From Janibacter cremeus (GTDB lineage: Bacteria; Actinomycetota; Actinomycetes; Actinomycetales; Dermatophilaceae): a stretch of DNA of 64,000 bases. The position numbers were made by a program, and so were the translations under genes. Within the stretch, counting starts at the first letter, position 1; each line of letters opens with the position of its first letter. The stretch is taken from NCBI RefSeq assembly GCF_013409205.1, contig NZ_JACCAE010000001.1:2604001-2668000 (forward strand), written 5' to 3'. The notes below the pieces were generated by a model. That model ran no database searches. It saw nothing but the letters and a program-made list of their open reading frames with translations, and was not told the DNA's origin. Below, piece after piece: positions 1 through 8,419 of this stretch.

Positions 1-779
1 TCACCGGGACCGTCGAGGCGATCCCGCTCATCGCCAGCTCGATCATGAGCAAGAAGATCGCCGAGGGCACCGGCTCGCTCGTCCTCGACGTCAAGGTCGG
101 CTCGGGCGCATTCATGAAGACGCGGGAAGACGCCACCGAGCTGGCCCGCACCATGGTCGATCTCGGCACCGATGCTGGCGTCAACACCGTCGCCCTGATC
201 ACCGACATGTCCGTCCCACTCGGACTGACCGCGGGCAACGGTCTGGAGGTCCGCGAGTCGCTCGAGGTCCTCGCCGGAGGTGGTCCGCAGGACGTCGTCG
301 AGCTGACCGTGGCCATCGCCGACGAGATGACCCGTGCGGCTGGCCGCGAGGTGGGCCCGGAGGAGCTGAGGGCCGCACTCGCCGACGGTCGCGCGATGGA
401 CGTGTGGCGCCGGATGATCTCCGCGCAGGGAGGGGACCCGGACGCACCCCTGCCGACCGCGGCGGCGACCGAGACGATCAGTGCGGACACCGACGGCCAC
501 CTCGAGCACGTCGACGCCTTCGCCGTCGGGCTTGCCGCCTGGCGCCTCGGCGCCGGTCGGGCCCGCAAGGAGGACCCGGTGCAGGCCGCTGCCGGCGTGG
601 AGCTGCATGTCCGTCCGGGGGAGCCCGTCCGGCGTGGTGACCCGTTGATGACCTTGCACACCGACACCCCGGGGCGCTTCGCTCGGGCGCTGAAGGCACT
701 GGACGGTGCCTGGCGGATCAGCGACACGCCCCCGACGACACGCTCGGTCGTGCTCGACCGGATCACTTCAGGAGGATGA
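1..779 (+). CDS. deoA: Thymidine phosphorylase, C-terminal part (5' end outside window)
   Basis: The reading frame is open from base 3 and ends at TGA 777-779. The visible part (about 258 residues) begins inside the alpha/beta domain, with the segment [21 protein letters not shown] that is typical of thymidine/pyrimidine nucleoside phosphorylases. It continues through the C-terminal PYNP_C-like domain ([14 protein letters not shown]). The family cleaves thymidine with phosphate to thymine and deoxyribose-1-phosphate in the cytosol. Its neighbours add and deoC, and the purine phosphorylase further on, support a nucleoside salvage role. A GGAGG at 771-775 lies inside its last codons and serves the next gene, so translation is probably coupled. 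Pyrimidine nucleoside phosphorylase with wider specificity is the alternative name. Confidence 0.93.
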   Translation, partial: TGTVEAIPLIASSIMSKKIAEGTGSLVLDVKVGSGAFMKTREDATELARTMVDLGTDAGVNTVALITDMSVPLGLTAGNGLEVRESLEVLAGGGPQDVVELTVAIADEMTRAAGREVGPEELRAALADGRAMDVWRRMISAQGGDPDAPLPTAAATETISADTDGHLEHVDAFAVGLAAWRLGAGRARKEDPVQAAAGVELHVRPGEPVRRGDPLMTLHTDTPGRFARALKALDGAWRISDTPPTTRSVVLDRITSGG

Positions 780-781
780 CG

Positions 782-1141
782 ATGCCCGAGCTGAACGACA
801 CCCCTTCGATCATCGACGTACCGGGTGGCAAGGTCATCGCAGAGCACGTCGGCCGCGTCGCGACGGGCACGGATGCGATGTCGCTCGCCCACATGAAGGC
901 ACCGGCGGGCTGGTCCGAGCCGGCCCAACGCCCGCAGTTCGACGAGGTCACCCTCGTCATCGCCGGGACGGTCGTCGTCGAGCACGATGGCGGCACGACG
1001 ACTGTCACGGCCGGCCAGAGCATCGTCACCAGGGCAGGGGAGCGGGTGCGCTACTCGACCGGCGCGGACGATGCCGAGTACGTCGCGATCTGCACGCCGG
1101 CCTTCGCTCCCGACACGGTCAACCGCGAGGAGGAGGGATGA
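782..1141 (+). CDS. Small cupin-domain protein
   Basis: About 119 residues. There are two in-frame ATGs, at 776 and 782. The GGAGG at 771-775 abuts the first and is 6 nt from the second, so I chose 782 (protein beginning MPELND). The core reads [39 protein letters not shown], a single conserved beta-barrel of the RmlC-like cupin type. A clear set of His/Glu metal ligands is not obvious. It sits between deoA and add: its start lies just 3' of the deoA stop, and its stop overlaps the add start (ATGA). It is therefore co-translated with nucleoside catabolic genes. The substrate is unknown; a sugar- or nucleoside-related role is only inferred from context. Confidence 0.85.
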   Translation: MPELNDTPSIIDVPGGKVIAEHVGRVATGTDAMSLAHMKAPAGWSEPAQRPQFDEVTLVIAGTVVVEHDGGTTTVTAGQSIVTRAGERVRYSTGADDAEYVAICTPAFAPDTVNREEEG

Positions 1142-2283
1142 GCGCTGACGAGCGGGTGATCCGCGCACTTCCCAAGGTCGTCCTCCACGACCACCTGGAC
1201 GGAGGGGTGCGACCGGCCACCGTCCTCGAGATCGCCGACGAGATCGGCCACGAGCTGCCGGTCGACGGTGCCGACCGTACGGCGGAGGGTCTGGCCACCT
1301 GGTTCCGTCAGTCGGCCGACTCCGGTTCCCTGGAGCGATACCTGGAGACCTTCGCGCACACCGTGGGTGTCATGCAGACCGCGTCAGCGCTGCGACGCGT
1401 CGCTCGGGAGTCGGTCCTCGATCTCGCCCGCGACGGCGTCGTCTACGCCGAGTCGCGCTACGCGCCGGAGCAGCACCTCGAGGCCGGCCTCACCCTGGAC
1501 CGGGTCGTCGAGGAGGTGGACGCCGGCTTCCGCGAGGGCGAGGAGGAGGCCGCCGCCGAGGGACACCCGATCGTCGTGCGGGGCCTGCTGACCGCGATGC
1601 GGCACGCCGCCAAGTCCCGCGAGATCGCCGAGCTCGCGGTGCGCTACCGGGACCGGGGAGTCGCCGGCTTCGACATCGCGGGTGCCGAGGCGGGGCACCC
1701 GCCGAGCCGTCACCTCGATGCCTTCGAGTACCTCAGGCGCGAGAACGCGCACTTCACGATTCACGCCGGTGAGGCCTTCGGGCTGCCGAGCATCTGGGAG
1801 GCCCTGCAGTGGTGCGGGGCCGATCGCCTCGGCCACGGCGTGCGAATCGTCGACGACATCGGCTTCGGTGGCGGCACCGTCACCGACGACCCGCTGGGAG
1901 CCAATGCAGCGGTGCTGCAGGACCCGTCACAGCTGCGGCTGGGACGTCTGGCCGCGTACGTGCGCGACACCCGGGTGCCCCTGGAGATGTGCCCGCACAG
2001 CAACGTCCAGACCGGTGCCGCACCGTCGATCGCGGCCCACCCGATCACGTTGCTGACCCGACTGCGCTACCGCGTCACCCTCAACACCGACAACCGACTG
2101 ATGTCGGACACGTCGATGACCAAGGAGATGCACGCCCTCGTCACCGAAGCGGGCTGGGACCTGGCCGACCTGCGCTGGGTGACGACGAACGCGATGAAGT
2201 CCGCCTTCCTCCCCTTCGACGAACGGCTCGAGCTGATCGAGGGGACGATCAAGCCCGCCTACGCGACCGCCGCCCCGGCCTGA
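1138..2283 (+). CDS. add: Adenosine deaminase
   Basis: 381 residues. This zinc hydrolase converts adenosine or deoxyadenosine to inosine or deoxyinosine in the cytosol. The amidohydrolase metal site is visible: HDH (His17, His19) near the N-terminus, the HAGE motif (FTIHAGEAF), GHG (DRLGHGVRI), and the late Asp of [14 protein letters not shown] is also family-typical. Length matches bacterial adenosine deaminases of about 340-380 residues. The start ATG overlaps the cupin stop by four bases, so it is the third gene of the deoA-cupin-add operon. Only 24 bp separate it from the convergently read deoC. Adenine or AMP deaminase-like relatives are the alternative, but the motifs fit ADA well. Confidence 0.95.
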   Translation: MSADERVIRALPKVVLHDHLDGGVRPATVLEIADEIGHELPVDGADRTAEGLATWFRQSADSGSLERYLETFAHTVGVMQTASALRRVARESVLDLARDGVVYAESRYAPEQHLEAGLTLDRVVEEVDAGFREGEEEAAAEGHPIVVRGLLTAMRHAAKSREIAELAVRYRDRGVAGFDIAGAEAGHPPSRHLDAFEYLRRENAHFTIHAGEAFGLPSIWEALQWCGADRLGHGVRIVDDIGFGGGTVTDDPLGANAAVLQDPSQLRLGRLAAYVRDTRVPLEMCPHSNVQTGAAPSIAAHPITLLTRLRYRVTLNTDNRLMSDTSMTKEMHALVTEAGWDLADLRWVTTNAMKSAFLPFDERLELIEGTIKPAYATAAPA

Positions 2284-2307
2284 TCCCCAGCCGATCCTCG
2301 GTGACGC

Positions 2308-3084
2308 TCAGTAGGTGCCCGTCCCAGCGGTGCCGGCGGTCTGGCCCGGCTCGGGGACGACGAGGCCACCGGATCCGACCTGCTCGGCCTCGGCCAGGAG
2401 TGCGGTCGTGCTCGAGGTGCCGATCCGGGTGACCCCTTCGGCCAGCATCGCCAGCAGGGTCGGGATGTTGCGCACCCCGCCGGAGGCCTTGACCTCCATG
2501 CGCTCGGGGGTGTTGGCCCGCATGAGCGCGACATCGGTCAGCGTGGCGCCGCCGCCGGCGAAACCTGTCGCGGTCTTGGTGAAATCCGCCCCTGCGTCGG
2601 AGCTCGCCCGGCAGGCATCGAGCTTCGCCCGCTCATCGAGCAGCGCGGTCTCGAAGATGACCTTGACCAGCGCCCCGGCGCCGTGGCCGACCTCGACCAC
2701 GGCGGCGATGTCCTCTCGCACCGCCGTGACGTCCCCGCCACGCAGTCGGCCGATGTTGAGCACCATGTCCAACTCGGTCGCGCCGTCGGCGAGGGCCTGA
2801 CGGGACTCGGCGACCTTGGCGGCAGTGGACGTCGTCCCGTGCGGGAAGCCGATGACGGTGCACACCCGCGTCGGGCTGTCCGCAACGTCGGCGATGGTCG
2901 CCGCAGCCAGGGCCACATCGCTCGGGCGCACGCACACGCTCCAGATGCGCTGGCCCGCCAGCTCACGGACCGAGGTGGCCACCTCGTCGGGCGTCAGCCC
3001 CGGCTTGAGCAGGGCGTGATCGATGAGGTCAGCGACGTCCTGGACGGTCAGCGTGCTGCCGGGGGCGAAGGGGGCGCGAGTCAT
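2308..3084 (-). CDS. deoC: Deoxyribose-phosphate aldolase
   Basis: 258 residues. It cleaves 2-deoxyribose-5-phosphate to glyceraldehyde-3-phosphate and acetaldehyde through a Schiff base. Lys170 in DFTKTATGF corresponds to the Schiff-base lysine, the lysine of VKASGGVRN to the relay lysine, and Asp106 in ELDMVLN to the catalytic aspartate. I chose the ATG at 3084 over upstream starts because the homologous part begins just after it and a TAGGGT box lies 7 nt upstream with no Shine-Dalgarno, the leaderless pattern seen repeatedly in this window. It faces add tail to tail and completes pentose salvage with deoA. The stop overlaps nothing. Confidence 0.95.
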   Translation of the reverse strand: MTRAPFAPGSTLTVQDVADLIDHALLKPGLTPDEVATSVRELAGQRIWSVCVRPSDVALAAATIADVADSPTRVCTVIGFPHGTTSTAAKVAESRQALADGATELDMVLNIGRLRGGDVTAVREDIAAVVEVGHGAGALVKVIFETALLDERAKLDACRASSDAGADFTKTATGFAGGGATLTDVALMRANTPERMEVKASGGVRNIPTLLAMLAEGVTRIGTSSTTALLAEAEQVGSGGLVVPEPGQTAGTAGTGTY

Positions 3085-3094
3085 GTCACCAACC

Positions 3095-3730
3095 CTACGG
3101 CTGCCTGTCGACCCAGCGTGAGCCGACGTCGACGAGCTCACCGGCGCCGGTGGTGACCTCCGCGACCATCGGGACGAGGACCTGCGCCCGCTCGGCAGGG
3201 ACACCGAGCAGCAGCGTCACCTCGCGGGCGTACTCGATGTCGAGGATGGCGACGCCACGGGAGCGCAAGTCGTGCTCGATGCGGCCGGCCTCGGCGTGGG
3301 AGAGTGCCAGCTCGTGCTCGAGGACCAGCCAGCGGTCCAGAGTCCCCACGGAGTCCAGACCGGCCCGCACGGCGTCGCCATAGGCCCGGACCAGGCCTCC
3401 GGCACCGAGGAGCACCCCGCCGAACCACCGCGTGACGACCGCGACGACGTCGCTGACCTGCTGACCGCGCAGCACCTCCAGCATCGGCGCACCCGCGGTC
3501 CCGGCGGGTTCACCGTCGTCGGAGGAACGATGCAGCCCGCCACCGGGACCGATCATGAAGGCGGAGCAGTGGTGGCGAGCGTCCCAGTGCTCCTTGCGCA
3601 ACCTCTCCACGACCGCCCGGGCGGCCTCCTGCGACTCCACCCGCTCGAGCGTGCAGCGAAAGCGTGAGCGCTTCACCTCGATCTCCACCTCGCCGTCACG
3701 GGCGATGGTGCGGTACGACGTCGGGGACAC
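3095..3730 (-). CDS. YigZ/IMPACT family protein (UPF0029)
   Basis: 211 residues from a GTG at 3730. The N-terminal UPF0029 domain is clear: KRSRFRCTLERVES, then ARHHCSAFMIGPGGGLHRSSDDGEPAGTAG, then VVTRWFGGVLLGAGGLVRAYGDA. A C-terminal DUF1949-type domain follows. The family is related to yeast YIH1/human IMPACT; bacterial members are cytosolic and of uncertain function, with a proposed link to translation. Its start overlaps the 3' end of the uridine kinase gene by a few bases short of contact (kinase stop at 3741), and it precedes deoC, so the three minus-strand genes may share a transcript. The GTG is chosen because upstream codons belong to the kinase gene in another frame. Confidence 0.9.
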   Translation of the reverse strand: MSPTSYRTIARDGEVEIEVKRSRFRCTLERVESQEAARAVVERLRKEHWDARHHCSAFMIGPGGGLHRSSDDGEPAGTAGAPMLEVLRGQQVSDVVAVVTRWFGGVLLGAGGLVRAYGDAVRAGLDSVGTLDRWLVLEHELALSHAEAGRIEHDLRSRGVAILDIEYAREVTLLLGVPAERAQVLVPMVAEVTTGAGELVDVGSRWVDRQP

Positions 3731-3740
3731 CGTCTGCTCC

Positions 3741-4358
3741 TCAGGCTCCGGCGAGGGCCTGCTCGGCCCGCCTCGGCGATGCCGGCTGGGCGCCGAGCCG
3801 GACGTGGCGTGCGACGACCCGGGGCTCCTCGCGGGTGAGCACCAGACCTCGTCGGACCAGGGTCCACGCAGGCTTGCGGCGCTCGACGAGGTCACGGACC
3901 AAGCGCAGGAGGAAGGTGTGCCACCGGTGGTGGCGGATGCACCACGCGGAGTGCAGCAGGTCCGCCTCACGCAGCGCGGGGACGGCCTCGGCCGCGAAGA
4001 TCCCCTCGGCGAGGACCAGGTCGTCGTCCCGTGCGGTGACGGTGTGCTCGCCTCTCGCCCGTGAGCTGGCGATGTCGTACAGGGGCATCGACGCATTGCC
4101 GGTCTCGACGAGGCGGCGCAGTGCCGCGACGGCCGCGTCCTGGTCCCAGCTGTCGGGATGGTCCCAGTCGACCATCCCCAGCTCCTCGCTGCGCGGCAGT
4201 GCGGGGTCGTCACCTTCGCGGTAGAAGTCGTCCAGCCGCACGATCGGCCACCCGTGGGTCCGGCGCAGGCGGTCGGCGAGACGGGACTTGCCGGAGCCGC
4301 TCGGCCCGGCGAGGACGACGACCCGTCCGGGTCCTGGGGGTTGGTCGGGCGCGGTCAC
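3741..4358 (-). CDS. Uridine kinase-like P-loop kinase
   Basis: 205 residues. The Walker A motif GPSGSGKS is at residues 18-25, followed by VRLDDFYREGDD and VDWDHPDSWD, the arrangement of uridine/cytidine kinases and phosphoribulokinase-like P-loop enzymes. The predicted reaction is ATP-dependent phosphorylation of uridine or a related nucleoside to the monophosphate in the cytosol, which fits the surrounding salvage genes. The GTG at 4358 is preceded by TAGACT with an 8-nt gap and no Shine-Dalgarno, suggesting a leaderless message. It is shorter than E. coli Udk (about 213 residues) but complete. Substrate specificity cannot be read from the sequence. Confidence 0.85.
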   Translation of the reverse strand: MTAPDQPPGPGRVVVLAGPSGSGKSRLADRLRRTHGWPIVRLDDFYREGDDPALPRSEELGMVDWDHPDSWDQDAAVAALRRLVETGNASMPLYDIASSRARGEHTVTARDDDLVLAEGIFAAEAVPALREADLLHSAWCIRHHRWHTFLLRLVRDLVERRKPAWTLVRRGLVLTREEPRVVARHVRLGAQPASPRRAEQALAGA

Positions 4359-4381
4359 AGCGGGAGAGTCTACGAGTCGGG

Positions 4382-6136
4382 TCAGGACAGGGTGGTCAGT
4401 GCCTCCATCGCGGCACGCACTGCAGCCAGCCGCCGAGCGGCGCGCTCGCGTGCGGCAACCAGGTCCGCGCGGCCGGCGACCGGTTCGATCGCCTCGAGGT
4501 AGACCTTCAGCTTCGGCTCCGTCCCCGATGGCCGCACGATGATCCGGGTGGCGTCGTCGAGCAGGTAGCGCAACCCGTCCGTCGGTGGGAGTGCATCGCT
4601 GCCGAGGGCCAGGTCGTCGGCCCGGGTGACGACCGAACCGGCGAGCGACGATGGCGGGTCCTGCCGCAGTCGGGTCATGAGCACCCCCAGGTCGGCGAGG
4701 TCGGTGACCCGGATCGAGAAGGCGTCCGTGGTGTGCACGCCGAGCTGGGTGTGCAGGTCGTCGAGGACGGACAGCAGGTTCCGCCCCTCGGCCTTGAGGA
4801 TGGCCGTGAGCTCGGCGATGAGCAGAGCGGCCGAGACGCCGTCCTTGTCCTTGACCAGGTCCGGGGCGACGCAGTAGCCGAGCGCCTCCTCGTAGCCGTA
4901 GTGCAGGCCGGGCACGCGCGCGATCCACTTGAAACCGGTGAGGGTCTCCTCGTGGGGCACCCCCGACTGCGCGCACATCGCCGCGAGCAGGCGTGAGGAG
5001 ACGATCGAGTTGGCCATCCGGCGTCCCTCGGGGACACCACGCATCATCAGGTGTGAGGCGAGCAGGACTCCGAGCTCGTCGCCGCGCAGCAGCCGCCAGC
5101 CACCGTTGGCCTGCGCGTCCGGGACCGCCACGGCGCACCGGTCGGCGTCGGGGTCGTTGGCGATGACGAGGTCCGGCGAGGTCTGCCCGGCCTGCGCGAG
5201 CGCGAGGTCGAGTGCACCGTCCTCCTCGGGGTTGGGGAAGGCGACCGTCGGGAAGTCCGGATCCGGGTCCGCCTGGCTCGCCACGCGCTGCGGCATACGG
5301 AACCCGGCGCGGGCGAAGGCCTGCCGCACCGTCGTGTCCCCGACGCCGTGGAGGGAGGTGTGCAGGACGCTCACGTCACGAGGCGTCCCGGGGGAGACCA
5401 CTGCGCTGATCGCCTCGAGATAGGCCTCGTGCACCTCCTCGCCGAGCAGCTCCCACCCGGACTCGACCCGCGCCACGGAGGCGACCGATGCGATCCGGGC
5501 GATCTGGGCGGCGATCTGCTCGTCGGCGGGGGGCACGATCTGGCTGCCGTCGCCGAGGTAGACCTTGTAGCCGTTGTCCTGCGGCGGGTTGTGGCTGGCC
5601 GTGACCATGACCCCGGCGTCCGCACCGAGGTGCCGGATGGCGAAGGCGAGCACCGGGGTCGGCAGCGGTCCCGGCAGGATTGCCGCGCGTCCCCCGGCAG
5701 CGGTGACGACGGCGGCCGTGTCGGTGGCGAAGGCGTCGGACTTGTAGCGCGCGTCCCGGCCGATGACGACGAAGGGGGCGTGTGTCCCCTCCTTGAGGTG
5801 GGCCACCAGGCCCGCGGCCGCACGGATGACGACGGCGCGGTTCATCCGGTTCGGGCCGGCGCCGAGGGCGCCGCGCAACCCGGCGGTGCCGAACTGCAGC
5901 AGGCCGGCGAAGCGGTTGGTGAGGTCGGCGACCGCGGCGGGATCACCCCCCTTCGAGGCGCCCACGCGGAACGTGGGACCCGCTTCGTCGCGCCTCAGGA
6001 CACCGCCTTCGACGGCGGTGAGGACCGACTCCAGCTCGGCCCGGGTGTCGGGATCGGGATCGTCCGCAGCCCACTCGCGTGCTGCCCGAACGAGGTCGTC
6101 GACATCGCCCGTGCCGTGGCGTCCGGTGTGCCCCAT
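4382..6136 (-). CDS. Phosphohexomutase / phosphopentomutase-like (PGM/PMM family)
   Basis: 584 residues, close to the long PMM/PGM subclass of about 550-590. All four family signatures are present in order: the phosphoserine loop TASHNPPQDNGYK, the metal loop NDPDADRCAV, the sugar loop GDELGVLL, and the phosphate loop RPSGTEPKLKVYLEA. The enzyme moves phosphate between C1 and C6 of hexoses. Given the nucleoside-salvage context, C1/C5 transfer on ribose or deoxyribose is possible. The start lies 3 bp downstream of the punA stop, so it is probably co-transcribed with punA. A second mutase of this superfamily begins at 63346. Mycobacterial pmmB occupies the same place next to the purine phosphorylase. 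Confidence 0.92.
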   Translation of the reverse strand: MGHTGRHGTGDVDDLVRAAREWAADDPDPDTRAELESVLTAVEGGVLRRDEAGPTFRVGASKGGDPAAVADLTNRFAGLLQFGTAGLRGALGAGPNRMNRAVVIRAAAGLVAHLKEGTHAPFVVIGRDARYKSDAFATDTAAVVTAAGGRAAILPGPLPTPVLAFAIRHLGADAGVMVTASHNPPQDNGYKVYLGDGSQIVPPADEQIAAQIARIASVASVARVESGWELLGEEVHEAYLEAISAVVSPGTPRDVSVLHTSLHGVGDTTVRQAFARAGFRMPQRVASQADPDPDFPTVAFPNPEEDGALDLALAQAGQTSPDLVIANDPDADRCAVAVPDAQANGGWRLLRGDELGVLLASHLMMRGVPEGRRMANSIVSSRLLAAMCAQSGVPHEETLTGFKWIARVPGLHYGYEEALGYCVAPDLVKDKDGVSAALLIAELTAILKAEGRNLLSVLDDLHTQLGVHTTDAFSIRVTDLADLGVLMTRLRQDPPSSLAGSVVTRADDLALGSDALPPTDGLRYLLDDATRIIVRPSGTEPKLKVYLEAIEPVAGRADLVAARERAARRLAAVRAAMEALTTLS

Positions 6137-6139
6137 GGC

Positions 6140-6988
6140 TCAGATCCGGCCGACGATGTCGGCCAGCAGACGTCCGCACCGGTCGGCCGCCGCACGCCCG
6201 GCGGCGACGACCTCGTCGTGGGCCAGCGGGGTCTCGCTGATGCCGGCGGCCTGGTTCGTCACGAGCGAGACGCCGAGGACCTCCAGCCCTGCCTCCCGTG
6301 CGGCGATGGCCTCGAGCGTCGTGCTCATGCCGACGAGATCCGCGCCGAGCACCCCGGCCATGCGCACCTCGGCAGGGGTCTCGTAGTGGGGTCCGCGGAA
6401 CTGCGCGTACACGCCCTCACCGAGACCGGGGTCGACCTCCCGGGCGGTCTCGCGCAGCCGGGAGCTGTACAGATCGGTGAGGTCGACGAAGTTCGCACCC
6501 TCGATCGGCGAGGTCGCGGTGAGGTTGATGTGGTCACTGATGAGGACGGGCGTGCCGGGCGCCCACTCGGGGCGCAGGCCACCGCAGCCGTTGGTCAGCA
6601 CGATCGCGCGACAGCCGGCCGCGGCCGCGGTGCGCACGGCGTGGACGACGGCGCGCACGCCGCGTCCCTCGTAGAAGTGCGTCCGCGTGCCGAAGACGAG
6701 GGCGCGGCGCCCGGTGTCGGCGATGTCGACCGAGCGCACCTGCCCGGAGTGGCCGGCCACGGCAGCGGCGGCGAAGCCGGGCACCTCTGCCTGGTCGAAG
6801 GCGGCCCGGGTCTGCCCGACCAGGTCCGCGGCCTGCCCCCACCCCGAGCCCAGGACGAGGGCGATGTCGTGCTGCTCGACACCGGAGCGCTCGGCGATGG
6901 TCGCCGCAGCCTCCCGGGCGAGCGCGAAGGGGGTGGTGCTGTCTGGCTCATCTGTGCTGCCGGTACCGGCAGAGGTCGCATCGATCAC
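6140..6988 (-). CDS. punA: Purine-nucleoside phosphorylase
   Basis: 282 residues from GTG at 6988. This trimeric class II enzyme phosphorolyses inosine/guanosine (and deoxy forms) to base and (deoxy)ribose-1-phosphate. Visible motifs are the phosphate loop [33 protein letters not shown] with the catalytic region glutamate, VGMST and VTNQAAG with the base-contacting asparagine. The start is chosen because TACATT lies 6 nt upstream of the GTG without a Shine-Dalgarno, and because the residues before it do not resemble the family. It is transcribed divergently from lpdA and precedes the mutase by 3 bp. Together with deoC and the mutase it feeds pentose phosphates into central metabolism. Confidence 0.94.
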   Translation of the reverse strand: MIDATSAGTGSTDEPDSTTPFALAREAAATIAERSGVEQHDIALVLGSGWGQAADLVGQTRAAFDQAEVPGFAAAAVAGHSGQVRSVDIADTGRRALVFGTRTHFYEGRGVRAVVHAVRTAAAAGCRAIVLTNGCGGLRPEWAPGTPVLISDHINLTATSPIEGANFVDLTDLYSSRLRETAREVDPGLGEGVYAQFRGPHYETPAEVRMAGVLGADLVGMSTTLEAIAAREAGLEVLGVSLVTNQAAGISETPLAHDEVVAAGRAAADRCGRLLADIVGRI

Positions 6989-7021
6989 ATCCGCAATGTA
7001 CAAGGGTGATTGGATGAGCGG

Positions 7022-8419
7022 GTGAGACGAACCAGTTCTGTTGTGATCCTCGGCGGTGGCCCCGGCGGCTACGAGGCGGCCCTGGTGGCCGCCCGGCTCG
7101 GCGCCACCGTCACCGTCGTCGACCGGGACGGCATCGGTGGTGCGGCGGTTCTCACCGACTGCGTCCCCAGCAAGACCCTCATCGCGACCGCCGACTACCT
7201 CGGGGGCCTCGAGGTCGCCTCCGAGCTGGGGGTGCACCTCGAGGACGACCAGGGCGACCCGGTTGCCGAGCCGGTTGCCGAGCTCGCGGCCATCAATGAG
7301 CGCGTCCTCGGCCTGGCCGCCGCGCAGTCCAGCGACATCATGACCCGGCTGACCGAGGTCGGTGTCCGGGTCGTCGCCGGCAGCGGACGACTGGAGAGCC
7401 CGCACCGCGTCATCGTCGAGACCGAGGCCGGCTCCGAGGCGATCGACGCCGACGTCGTCCTCGTCAGCACGGGGGCCACCCCGCGGGTGCTCGACTCCGC
7501 CACACCGGACGGGGAGCGGATCCTGACCTGGCAGCAGATCTACGATCTGCCGGAGCTGCCCGAGAAGCTCATCGTCGTCGGCTCCGGTGTCACCGGCGCC
7601 GAGCTCGCGCAGGCCTACCTCGGACTGGGCAGCGACGTCACACTCGTCTCCTCCCGCGACCTCGTGCTGCCCCAGGAGGACCAGGACGCGGCCGCGGTCA
7701 TCGAGGACGTCTTCCGCCGACGCGGGATGACCATCCTCAACCGTTCCCGGATGGCCAGTGCCACGCGGGAGGGTGACGGCGTCGTCGTCACCCTCGAGGA
7801 CGGTCGTCAGGTCGAGGGCAGCCACGTCCTCATCGCCGTCGGCGCCGTCCCGCAGACGGCCGGCCTGGGCCTGTCGGAGGTCGGCGTCGAGCTGAGCGAC
7901 TCAGGGCACATCGTCACCGACCGTGTCTCGCGCACCTCCGTGCGCGGCATCTACGCGGCGGGCGACTGCACCGGGGTCTTCGCGTTGGCCTCGGTCGCCG
8001 CGATGCAGGGACGTACCGCCATGGCGCACGCCCTCGGCGACGCGGTGACCCCCCTTCGCATGTCGGCCGTCTCCAGCAACGTCTTCACCGACCCGGAGAT
8101 CGCGACCGTCGGGATCAGCGCCGCCGACGCCGAGGACAACGCGGACGTCGAGGCCGTGATGATGCCGCTCTCACGCAACCCGCGGGCGAAGATGCTGGGC
8201 ATCCGCGAGGGCTTCGTCAAGCTCTTCGCCTACCGGGGTACCGGCACCGTGCTCGGCGGTGTGGTCGTCGCCCCGCGCGCTTCGGAGCTGATCTTCCCCG
8301 TCGCGATCGCGGTGCAGAACCGCCTGTCCGTCGACCAGGTCGCCTCGACCTTCACGGTCTACCCCTCGCTCACCGGGACGCTTGCCGAGGCGGCCCGGCG
8401 TCTGCACCCGTCGGACTGA
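7022..8419 (+). CDS. lpdA: LpdA-type NAD(P)H quinone reductase-like flavoprotein
   Basis: About 465 residues of the pyridine nucleotide-disulfide oxidoreductase fold. It has an N-terminal FAD motif [10 protein letters not shown], a central NAD(P) motif [19 protein letters not shown], the second FAD motif [10 protein letters not shown], and a C-terminal dimerisation domain. The redox-centre segment reads [15 protein letters not shown]: the second cysteine is present, but the first is alanine. The C-terminal His-Glu pair of true lipoamide dehydrogenases is also missing ([13 protein letters not shown]). These losses characterise M. tuberculosis LpdA (Rv3303c), described as a quinone reductase rather than a lipoamide dehydrogenase. 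The start could be the TTG at 7010; I prefer GTG 7022. The 3' end overlaps the convergent MFS gene by 50 bp. Confidence 0.88.
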   Translation: MRRTSSVVILGGGPGGYEAALVAARLGATVTVVDRDGIGGAAVLTDCVPSKTLIATADYLGGLEVASELGVHLEDDQGDPVAEPVAELAAINERVLGLAAAQSSDIMTRLTEVGVRVVAGSGRLESPHRVIVETEAGSEAIDADVVLVSTGATPRVLDSATPDGERILTWQQIYDLPELPEKLIVVGSGVTGAELAQAYLGLGSDVTLVSSRDLVLPQEDQDAAAVIEDVFRRRGMTILNRSRMASATREGDGVVVTLEDGRQVEGSHVLIAVGAVPQTAGLGLSEVGVELSDSGHIVTDRVSRTSVRGIYAAGDCTGVFALASVAAMQGRTAMAHALGDAVTPLRMSAVSSNVFTDPEIATVGISAADAEDNADVEAVMMPLSRNPRAKMLGIREGFVKLFAYRGTGTVLGGVVVAPRASELIFPVAIAVQNRLSVDQVASTFTVYPSLTGTLAEAARRLHPSD

